Positions 32,998 through 39,914 of a DNA stretch of 39,914 bases are shown in pieces. The position numbers were made by a program, and so were the translations under genes. The notes below the pieces were generated by a model, which saw only the letters and a list, made by a program, of their open reading frames with translations, had not been told where the DNA came from and searched no databases. Within the stretch, counting starts at the first letter, position 1. Each line of letters starts with the position of its first letter. Source of the stretch: JAAYZB01 sp937958685 (GTDB lineage Bacteria; Bacillota_I; Bacilli_A; Izemoplasmatales; Hujiaoplasmataceae); NCBI GenBank assembly GCA_036824265.1, contig DAITAL010000011.1, positions 1-39,914 of the forward strand. The letters are read 5' to 3'.

Positions 32998-34605
32998 ATG
33001 AAACGACTATTGTTTTCTGTTGTCATCACGCTTATCGGTGTTTTCTTTATCGGGATATCTCAGTTTGAAGTCAGTGCCGCATCACCGATCGGTCAAACAT
33101 TTGATGTGACCATCAAATCCTATTTTGGTGACGACAATGATCTAAGTGATTCGTTGGCAAATCAGGCTTATGGTAGTAAAATTTCTGTTACTCCACCCAC
33201 TGATGAAGGGTCATCAAACTATGAGTTTGCATTTTGGATTGTTAATGGGACCGTATATCAGTATCCGGTTGATCATCAGTTCGTAGTAACCGAAGATTTG
33301 GAAATCCACGCAATCTTCAGACCAACAGATAAGTATGCTGTAGTCTTTCTGGATGCAAATGGAGATCGGCTGAAAGTGGAATTCGTTACATCAGGCAATG
33401 ATGCGACACCACCAGTCAGTCTACCAGCTAAATCGGGGATGGAGCATGCATCTTCAAATTGGTCCGCTTCATACACGAACATAACACAAAATACAGCAGT
33501 TATACTTCAGTATCAGTTGCTTGATGATGAAACAACGTACACTGTCACTGTTACAAACGGTAGCAGCGATGAAGCATCTTATGTCCTAAATGATGTTGCC
33601 ACACTTACAAAAGGAACAGCTCCAGAAGGCAAAGAATTCAGCCATTGGTCGATTGGGACAAGAATTGTCTCTTATGACGAAGCCTTTAGGGTTACCATTT
33701 TTGATGACGCTTATTATACTGCATGGTTCTTGGATGAAGCACTCACACCAGAACCACTAGTATACATTTCTGATCCCCTAACTTTATCCGACGGTAAAGT
33801 ATCCTTCAAGGGACAGTTTTATTTGCCTGAAGGATATGAGTTAATCGAATATGGCCTAATTACTTCTAATGATTACGAATATGAACTTGATTTTGATGAT
33901 GTTGATGGTGTAAACGTTATCAAAAGGATGGGTCAGAAGTACAATCCCCATACCAACGAATTCCTGATGACTTTTGGAGCATCAAGCATTAAGTCCGTAA
34001 TAGGTTATCTGATAGTCAAGTATGGGGAAACCATTTCGATCGAATACTCTGATATCGCTTTAACAAACAATGATCATCTTGTAATTTTTGAAGTTTATGG
34101 TGGCGGAGGGAATTCTGGCGCAACATATACTCATGATTTCATTACTTTATATAATCCAACTAGCAAACCTATAAGTGTTAATGGATATTCTGTCCAATAT
34201 GCTTCTGCAACAGGAAGCACATGGCAAGTCACAGTTTTGTCAGGCGATGTGGGGCCATATGGGTTCTATCTTATACAACAAGCTAAGGGATCGGGAGGAT
34301 CCGTTTCTCTGCCAACTCCGGAAGCTATTGGTACAATTGCCATGTCTGCTACCGCGGGAAAAGTGGCCCTTAGAACTAACACGACCGCTTTGTCAGGAAC
34401 CAATCCTATGCCTGATGTGACCATACTTGATTTTGTTGGTTTCGGTACCACAGCAAACGCATATGAAGGAACTGGCCCAACTGCTGCCCCATCTAATACG
34501 AACTCTGTGGCAAGAAAATCATGGAATTTCGATACAAACAACAATAGCTCTGACTTCGCTGCAGGCGCACCAACTCCAAAAAACAGCAGTAGCCATAAGT
34601 GGTAG
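32998..34605 (+). CDS. Exported protein: InlB-like N-module plus lamin-tail domain, partner of precursor B
   Basis: 535 residues with a Sec signal peptide (about 1-27, ending near EVSA). The N-terminal module (about 28-355) is clearly paralogous to those at 26372 and 34797 (shared blocks: AFWIVNGTV, VVFLDANGDRLKVEFV, GQFYLPEGYELIEYGLIT, KYNPHTNEFL). The C-terminal domain (about 360-535) is a lamin-tail domain (FEVYGGGGNSGATYTHDFI, YNPTSKPISVNGYSVQYA), common in secreted nucleases and surface proteins. I chose ATG 32998 because AAAGGAG (32983-32988) is then nine bases away; ATG 32989 touches that site. The gene is visibly more AT-rich than the mannan operon. No catalytic domain is present. Confidence 0.8.
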   Translation: MKRLLFSVVITLIGVFFIGISQFEVSAASPIGQTFDVTIKSYFGDDNDLSDSLANQAYGSKISVTPPTDEGSSNYEFAFWIVNGTVYQYPVDHQFVVTEDLEIHAIFRPTDKYAVVFLDANGDRLKVEFVTSGNDATPPVSLPAKSGMEHASSNWSASYTNITQNTAVILQYQLLDDETTYTVTVTNGSSDEASYVLNDVATLTKGTAPEGKEFSHWSIGTRIVSYDEAFRVTIFDDAYYTAWFLDEALTPEPLVYISDPLTLSDGKVSFKGQFYLPEGYELIEYGLITSNDYEYELDFDDVDGVNVIKRMGQKYNPHTNEFLMTFGASSIKSVIGYLIVKYGETISIEYSDIALTNNDHLVIFEVYGGGGNSGATYTHDFITLYNPTSKPISVNGYSVQYASATGSTWQVTVLSGDVGPYGFYLIQQAKGSGGSVSLPTPEAIGTIAMSATAGKVALRTNTTALSGTNPMPDVTILDFVGFGTTANAYEGTGPTAAPSNTNSVARKSWNFDTNNNSSDFAAGAPTPKNSSSHKW

Positions 34606-34626
34606 TATAGTAATACTATTAATCAT

Positions 34627-34667
34627 AGGCCAAATCGACAGAATCTATCAAACGATTTGGCCTTTTC
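34627..34667 (+). terminator. Rho-independent terminator after precursor B/partner genes
   Basis: Perfect 11-base stem AGGCCAAATCG (34627-34637) / CGATTTGGCCT (34653-34663) with a 15-base loop, followed by TTTT. The remaining gap to 34797 holds no gene; TGTTATATG at 34739-34747 is a weak candidate -10 for the next gene. Confidence 0.75.
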
Positions 34668-34796
34668 ATCAATTTGAACGAAGAGATTGCCATTTGGATG
34701 ATCCCACGAAAACGGTCGTTTTTGAATTAAAATCATCGTGTTATATGTAGCATAATAATGTCACATTCCTCATGTCTGATTGCCTTGGAGTAGTTT

Positions 34797-37700
34797 GTGA
34801 AACATAAATATCTATTTCAAACATCATTGGTTATTTTAATTTTATCGCTCTCTCTCTCAATTATCCATGCATCTTCATCATACGAAGTAACGGTGAGCGT
34901 TACTTCGTATTTTGACCATACTAATATTATTACGAACGAAATCAATGATTTACCATATGGATCCAAAGTAACACTCTCTGATAGGCTTGAATATGAAAGC
35001 GGGTATGATTTTGTTTTTTGGGTTATCAATGGGACTGTCAGAATAAATATTTCCATCAACCATGATTTTGTTATTCTTAATGATATGGAATTGATTGGTG
35101 TTTTTCGACCTTTTGACAAGTTTGCTACGGTATTCATGGATGCAAACGGGAAGATGCTTGATATCCAGTATATATCTCCTGGAAGTAATGCTAGCGATCC
35201 AGAAATTGCGTTGCCGAGCAAGCCTGGTTATGTTGTTGCCAGTCCCGCTTGGGATAAGTCACTGAATAACATACAAGATAATACTGTCTTCATTCTTCAA
35301 TATGAGAAAACTACATCAGATTCTTTCACTGTCTCAGTAACCAATGGAATTGGCAGTGGATCATATTCGTTCAACTCATATGCAACGGTTGTTGCTGATG
35401 AGCCGAAGGAAGGTTATCATTTCCAATACTGGAAATCCGGCAACGACATCGTGTCTTTGCAGCCAACTTATACCTTCACAGTTCTAGATGATATTTTTTT
35501 GGAGGCGGTCTATTCAGATACAGAATATCCGAGTATGCCATATGTATCGATCACTGATAATCTTGGTCTTCGAGAGGGATACATGTCCTATAAAGGCCAA
35601 TTCTTCGTCCCTGACGGATATGAACTTATCGAACATGGTCTGATCACCTCTTCTAACGATGAAGTGATTGATCTTGGTTCTTCAGGTATCACAAGATACC
35701 AAAGCAACAAATACAATGGCCAAACCAACGAATTCCTGATAAGCATCCTCTCTGACACGATCGCCTCTGTCAGAGCCTATTTGGTTGTGAAAGACGACAA
35801 GGGGAACCTGAAAAACTTCTACAATGAACTTGTGGAAGGAGAAATTTCGGGAATATATGCTGAAGACCTGTTTTTCTCCTATTACATTGAAGGATCGAGT
35901 TTTAACAAGGCTGTTGCGATATTCAATGGAACAGGTGGCTCTGTCGATCTGAGCCAATATTCTGTGAAGTTGTACAGCAATGGCGCATCTTCAGCATCAG
36001 CTACAATGACTTTATCAGGCTCACTTGCGCACGGTGATGTCTATGTTATCGCACATGGAAGCGCAGTTTCAGATATTCTCACCGTCGCCGATGCCACGAA
36101 CAATTCGGTGATCAATTTCAACGGTGACGATGCCCTCGAATTGGTCAAATCTGAAGCAGTTATTGACAGTATTGGCCAAGTGGGGTTTGATCCGGGAACA
36201 GAATGGGGATCTGGTCTGACCTCGACAGCTGACAATACACTGAAACGAAAAAGTTCGGTTACTTCAGGCAGAACAGCCTCTTCATCAGCCTTTGATCCTT
36301 CATTGGAATGGGACGGCTATGCCCAAGATCATTACACCAGTCTCAACACCCATACGATGACAGACATGGGGCCAGAAGGCGGCTCATCCGCATCGGTATC
36401 GGCGATCGAGGCATTCATCCCGGATGCGGATTACGAACAAGGCGAGTCGTTGAATCTTGGTAATAGTTACTTGAAAGCATATTATTCTGATGGAACCGCT
36501 TCGTTTGTCACGATAACCCCTGAGATGATCTCGGGTTTTTCCTCCGCCATCATCGGTGACTTCTCTCTCACAGTCACATATGGCGGGAAGACAACTTCGC
36601 TATTCTATGAGGTTGTCGCGCCGACATCATCACATTCCCTGATGATTTATGAGGCCTACGGCGGTGGCGGGAACTCGGGCGCGACTTACAACTATGATTA
36701 TGTGATTCTTTACAATGGTTCTGCGACAGACATCAACATAAGCGGCTACTCCCTCCAGTATGCGGCGGCCACGTCTTCCACCTGGAGCGTCTTATCCCTA
36801 AGCGGCACCATTTATGCACACACATATTATATTGTCAGGCTTGCATCCAATAACCCAGCTATTGGCGCAGCATTGCCCATCACGCCCAACATTACGGGCA
36901 GTCTGAATCTCTCTGCCACCTCCGGCAAAATCGCGCTTGTGGGCAATACGCAAGGCATCACGGGATCAAGCGATCCCGATGTTGTCGATTTCCTTGGCTA
37001 CGGCACAGCGAACGATGCCGAGGGCACTGCTGTATCTGCATTAAGTAATACGACTTCTGCTAAAAGAACCAGTTTCATCGATAGCGACGACAACGCCGCT
37101 GATTTTGCGGTTGCTACCCCTTCCCTGCAATACGTGGCCGACAGCCTGGAAGTCGTCTCGATCAGCGCCATCAACCTCTCACGCTATTATGAGGTATCCG
37201 ATCCATTGACGATCGGAAACGCCAAGGTCGTCCTCAACTACAACAACGGTTCCCAAAAACAGATCGAGCTTACTTCGGGGATGGTCTCCGGCTTCGCAAC
37301 GACCACACTTGGAACCTATGAGATGACGATCACCTATGAAACTTACACATGTACATACGAATATTACGTGATCGATTATGGAGCGCTTGACGAGGTCGAA
37401 GTCCACTACATCGATCTCGGTTATCTGGGCGGCGGTCCCGGCGAGGCGGCCTTGATCAAGGTCGGCGGGATCGAGATCCTGGTCGATGCCGGCGAAACCA
37501 GCAGCGCGAGCGTCGATGCCCTGCTGGCTTTCCTGGAAGGAATCGTCACCGACGGCACGATCGAATACGTCATCGCCACCCATCAGGATGCCGACCACAT
37601 CGGTGGGATGGCGGATGTCTACGAGGCTTACATCATCGAAACGACGATCCTCTATTCGACATCGCCGTCGATCGCCACCGGCTTGCGCAACGATTATGAA

Positions 37701-39032
37701 GCAATCGTCGCGCTTGAAGAATGCGAAGTCTTCCATGTCTATGACATCGTCACCGGCATAGACAACACCATGACTGTCGCGACCGGCGTCGAACTCGTCT
37801 TCTACGACACCGATTACCTGCAGGCGGCCGATGCCAACGCCTCCAGCATCGTGTTCGTCCTCGAGGCCTTCAATACCCGGATCCTTTTCAACGGCGATGC
37901 CGAAGGCAATCAGGAAAGCGTCTATGCCTCCCTTGTCGGCGATGTCGACATCTTCAAGCTCGGCCATCACGGCGCCGCAGCCGGAACGACCACTTATCTG
38001 CTCGAGACGATCACCCCCGAAGTCGGGATTGTGACCAACGGCGACTATCTGGGAAACGCCTACTCCCATCCCACCTATGCCGCACTTTCCCGCATCTATA
38101 GCTATTCCGATCTGGTGCCCGTTTACGCCGTCACCGGCGGAAACGGTTCCGGATCCGACCGGATGATGGAGCGCAACGGTGATATCTCGGTCGCCATCAA
38201 TGCTTCGGGTTATTCGATAACCTCGCAAGCCTATGGAACCAATCCTTTGGAACTCTCGAATACTGCCTACTGGAACGATCCGGCCAATCCGTATGCCGCT
38301 AGCATCTATTATTACGCGCCGGCAACCGGCATCACCGATGATGCGAATCTCAAGGCCGCGCTCAACGACATCATCTCCGGCCATGGCTATCTATCATATG
38401 ATGCGCTGTGGAACGCACTCGCGGTCACGGATGCCGATCCCGACATCGCCGGCAATGTGCTCCTGTTTTATACCAACAGAAGCCAGGACGCCGACGATCA
38501 TGGCGGAAATCCCGACCAATGGAACCGCGAGCATGTCTGGGCGAACTCCCACGGGATCGACGATGCTTATCCCGGATATTCCGATCTCCACCACATCCGG
38601 GCGACCGATGTCACCGTGAACAACGCCCGGGGCGACCTCGATTTTGGCAATGTCACGCCCCATGACGGCTCGACCCTGGTTTCAACCGCCTATGGTTATG
38701 GCGACGTTTCCACCTATAACTACAAGTCATCCTCCTATTTCGAACCGCGCGACGAGATCAAGGGCGATGTCGCCCGGATGCTTTTCTATATGGCGACCCG
38801 CTATGAGGGCGAAGGCGGCGAACCCAATCTGGAGCTGGTGGATGGGACGACATCTTCCTCATCCAGCAACCTTGGCGATCTCGCCACCTTGCTGTTATGG
38901 CACGGGCAAGATCCCGTCGATGAGTGCGAACTTGCGCGCAACGAACTGGTTTACGGGATCCAGGGCAACCGAAATCCCTTTATCGACAACCCCGAATATG
39001 TTATAATCGTCTTCGGAGGTTCACCATCATGA
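34797..39032 (+). CDS. Large secreted nuclease: InlB-like module, two lamin-tail domains, MBL-fold domain, endonuclease I domain
   Basis: 1411 residues, GTG start with GGAG (34786-34789) seven bases upstream and a Sec signal peptide (about 1-26). Order: N-module shared with 26372 and 32998 (about 27-350); lamin-tail 1 (356-515); Ig-like Big_3 domain (536-605); lamin-tail 2 (615-775, EAYGGGGNSGATYNYDYV); second Big_3 (787-860); metallo-beta-lactamase-fold domain (868-1110) with THQDADHIGG, ILFNGDAE and LGHHGA metal ligands; endonuclease I/NucM-type domain (about 1145-1405) with WNREHVWANSHG, LHHIRATD and VNNARGDLDFG. Likely degrades extracellular DNA. No membrane or sorting anchor is seen. The 5' third is AT-rich and the 3' half GC-rich, suggesting a composite origin. 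Confidence 0.88.
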   Translation: MKHKYLFQTSLVILILSLSLSIIHASSSYEVTVSVTSYFDHTNIITNEINDLPYGSKVTLSDRLEYESGYDFVFWVINGTVRINISINHDFVILNDMELIGVFRPFDKFATVFMDANGKMLDIQYISPGSNASDPEIALPSKPGYVVASPAWDKSLNNIQDNTVFILQYEKTTSDSFTVSVTNGIGSGSYSFNSYATVVADEPKEGYHFQYWKSGNDIVSLQPTYTFTVLDDIFLEAVYSDTEYPSMPYVSITDNLGLREGYMSYKGQFFVPDGYELIEHGLITSSNDEVIDLGSSGITRYQSNKYNGQTNEFLISILSDTIASVRAYLVVKDDKGNLKNFYNELVEGEISGIYAEDLFFSYYIEGSSFNKAVAIFNGTGGSVDLSQYSVKLYSNGASSASATMTLSGSLAHGDVYVIAHGSAVSDILTVADATNNSVINFNGDDALELVKSEAVIDSIGQVGFDPGTEWGSGLTSTADNTLKRKSSVTSGRTASSSAFDPSLEWDGYAQDHYTSLNTHTMTDMGPEGGSSASVSAIEAFIPDADYEQGESLNLGNSYLKAYYSDGTASFVTITPEMISGFSSAIIGDFSLTVTYGGKTTSLFYEVVAPTSSHSLMIYEAYGGGGNSGATYNYDYVILYNGSATDINISGYSLQYAAATSSTWSVLSLSGTIYAHTYYIVRLASNNPAIGAALPITPNITGSLNLSATSGKIALVGNTQGITGSSDPDVVDFLGYGTANDAEGTAVSALSNTTSAKRTSFIDSDDNAADFAVATPSLQYVADSLEVVSISAINLSRYYEVSDPLTIGNAKVVLNYNNGSQKQIELTSGMVSGFATTTLGTYEMTITYETYTCTYEYYVIDYGALDEVEVHYIDLGYLGGGPGEAALIKVGGIEILVDAGETSSASVDALLAFLEGIVTDGTIEYVIATHQDADHIGGMADVYEAYIIETTILYSTSPSIATGLRNDYEAIVALEECEVFHVYDIVTGIDNTMTVATGVELVFYDTDYLQAADANASSIVFVLEAFNTRILFNGDAEGNQESVYASLVGDVDIFKLGHHGAAAGTTTYLLETITPEVGIVTNGDYLGNAYSHPTYAALSRIYSYSDLVPVYAVTGGNGSGSDRMMERNGDISVAINASGYSITSQAYGTNPLELSNTAYWNDPANPYAASIYYYAPATGITDDANLKAALNDIISGHGYLSYDALWNALAVTDADPDIAGNVLLFYTNRSQDADDHGGNPDQWNREHVWANSHGIDDAYPGYSDLHHIRATDVTVNNARGDLDFGNVTPHDGSTLVSTAYGYGDVSTYNYKSSSYFEPRDEIKGDVARMLFYMATRYEGEGGEPNLELVDGTTSSSSSNLGDLATLLLWHGQDPVDECELARNELVYGIQGNRNPFIDNPEYVIIVFGGSPS
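38999..39007 (+). promoter_or_regulatory. Candidate internal extended -10 promoter
   Basis: TGTTATAAT lies within the last codons of the nuclease gene, 22-30 bases before the next ATG and upstream of its GGAGG site. It could give the small lipoprotein its own transcript. The same nonamer is found at 32793-32801. Confidence 0.4.
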
Positions 39033-39805
39033 AAAAAACGCCTGCCATCATCACTATCTTTTTGATCTTCATGATCATGGGATGCAATGAACTATCAACG
39101 ACAACCGCCGATATTCCCGTAACGACGACGGCCACAACGATCACTTCGACCGCCACCCAGCCAACGACGCAAGTAACGACCACAGCGGTGACTACAACTT
39201 CCCAAACGACCACCACCATCCCGATCTCGACCGTGCCCCCGACGACCAATACCACTTTCCTGTATACGGGCGAGCCATCGTTCAGTTTTGTCTATGACAA
39301 GGTCGTTGGCACAGGGCTCGAGATCGACTTAAAGGATAACGGCCTGGACATTTGGCTGATCATGACCTACTCCGGAACCGAGTTCGCCCCGGAATGGGCA
39401 AGTTACGGCAACGATGTCGTCACGGTCGAATCCGCCTATCTGGTGGAACTCCCCCTTGGCGACAACAACTTCCTGCTCTACACTTCCGGCGGGATAGTGG
39501 AACTTGTGATCGCGATCACAGACACCAGGAAACCGGCGATCACCAGTTTGACCTCGGTGACCTACACCATGGATGAGGACTTGACTTTCACCTTTGAACC
39601 ATATGCGGGCGCTTTTTGGAAAATCAGCGGCAACGACATCACCGAAGCCGATTATGTCTCCGAGGAAAACACCTTCACGGTCGACTTTGACTACATCCAC
39701 GGCAAATTTGTCGAAAGCCCCTCCCGCACCACCCTGATCCTGCAGGTGTGGTTCACCTATCCCGAAGGGGCGGTCGCGAGTTTCGTTTTCATTTACAAAC
39801 CCTGA
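39029..39805 (+). CDS. Small Thr-rich lipoprotein with X2-like Ig domains
   Basis: 258 residues. Lipobox IMGC (Cys19), Thr-rich spacer (about 24-72), then two Ig-like domains. The first (about 78-165: SAYLVELPLGDNNFLLYTSGG) clearly resembles the X2-like repeats of the giant lipoprotein at 13269; the second (about 168-256) is more divergent. ATG 39029 overlaps the nuclease stop (ATGA) and has GGAGG at 39015-39019, which rules out the longer upstream frame. No enzymatic motif; probably a surface-binding or structural lipoprotein, possibly a docking protein for the preceding secreted nuclease. Confidence 0.78.
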   Translation: MKKTPAIITIFLIFMIMGCNELSTTTADIPVTTTATTITSTATQPTTQVTTTAVTTTSQTTTTIPISTVPPTTNTTFLYTGEPSFSFVYDKVVGTGLEIDLKDNGLDIWLIMTYSGTEFAPEWASYGNDVVTVESAYLVELPLGDNNFLLYTSGGIVELVIAITDTRKPAITSLTSVTYTMDEDLTFTFEPYAGAFWKISGNDITEADYVSEENTFTVDFDYIHGKFVESPSRTTLILQVWFTYPEGAVASFVFIYKP

Positions 39806-39858
39806 TGATGCAAGTGAAAGGGGCTGTAATGAAATAAAGTCCCACACATAGGAGACAG

Positions 39859-39892
39859 AAAAAACCGCTCTGGAGGCCAGGGCGGTTTTTTG
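39859..39892 (+). terminator. Strong rho-independent terminator, possibly bidirectional
   Basis: A stem of about 15 base pairs (left arm 39859-39873, right arm 39877-39891, one G-U pair) with a three-base AGG loop. It has an A-run before and a T-run after it, so it could end transcription from both sides. Confidence 0.85.
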
Positions 39893-39914
39893 GTATAATA
39901 AGCGTATGACGAGT
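39891..39914 (+). promoter_or_regulatory. Extended -10 promoter and possible leaderless start of a gene running off the window
   Basis: TGGTATAAT at 39891-39899 is a perfect extended -10 element. An ATG follows at 39906, about where transcription would begin, so a leaderless gene may start here; only three codons are visible, so the product cannot be named. Confidence 0.4.

Noticed and set aside
34606..34796. A possible third precursor ahead of the nuclease gene
   Set aside because: I looked for the YExPxxEVIEF or TSMDFGPS patterns in all frames of this gap and found none; it holds a terminator and a weak promoter only.
37179..38384. A 401-codon antisense frame, and similar ones at 3134-4153, 8178-9107 and 22719-24038
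   Set aside because: All mirror well-supported plus-strand domains (nuclease, glycosidase, binding protein, GH130) and show no family motif of their own.
1..39914. CRISPR arrays, tRNA or rRNA genes
   Set aside because: No regularly spaced direct repeats and no tRNA-like or rRNA-like sequence were seen; the 36-aa repeat and X2-like repeats are protein-coding.
1..39914. Mollicute code with TGA as Trp
   Set aside because: Several genes end properly at TGA with overlapping downstream starts, and conserved Trp positions use TGG.

Overview
The window appears to come from a monoderm (Firmicutes / Mycoplasmatota-like) bacterium using the standard code: TGA is a normal stop (for example at 29929-29931) and Trp is TGG. 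Most surface proteins are lipoproteins with a short signal peptide, a lipobox Cys and a Thr-rich spacer. This style, together with the large secreted nuclease at 34797-39032, recalls Izemoplasma-like lineages, but most of the window is more GC-rich than is usual there. The taxonomic guess is therefore weak inference.

Layout. (1) 1-1557: AT-rich, non-coding, with a decayed IS3-family insertion sequence on the minus strand. (2) 1558-2553: a LacI-family repressor on the minus strand, divergent from (3) 2735-26075: one tightly packed 23-kb plus-strand operon of 12 genes that looks like a mannan/mannoside utilisation locus. It holds a GH125 exo-alpha-mannosidase, an intracellular and a secreted GH130-type beta-propeller, a DUF1861-type protein, a carbohydrate ABC importer (binding lipoprotein plus two permeases, no ATPase), a giant metallophosphoesterase lipoprotein, and several glycan-binding lipoproteins. 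(4) 26247-34605: a probable undescribed RiPP-type system. Five genes on one strand, starting overlapped or nearly so (radical SAM/SPASM enzyme, HPr-kinase-like kinase, PqqD-like recognition protein, S26-type peptidase, nucleotidyltransferase-like protein), are flanked by two very small genes. These small genes are too short for ordinary ORF lists and encode nearly identical 43- and 44-residue peptides. Each sits directly in front of, and in one case overlaps, a gene for a large exported protein sharing one N-terminal module. (5) 34797-39032: a third protein with that module, carrying lamin-tail domains, a metallo-beta-lactamase-fold domain and an endonuclease-I domain, followed by a small lipoprotein and a strong terminator.

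How the parts fit. The operon in (3) would bind mannose-containing glycans at the surface, trim them (possibly with removal of phosphate), and import and cleave the products. The cassette in (4) would modify the C-terminal part of the twin peptides, with PqqD as leader binder. The exported protein after the first peptide ends in the same pair of beta-sandwich domains found in three proteins of the mannan operon, so the peptide system seems tied to surface glycan or polymer degradation. The biochemical product is unknown; calling it a RiPP is inference from gene content, leader/core organisation and the purifying selection visible between the two peptide genes.
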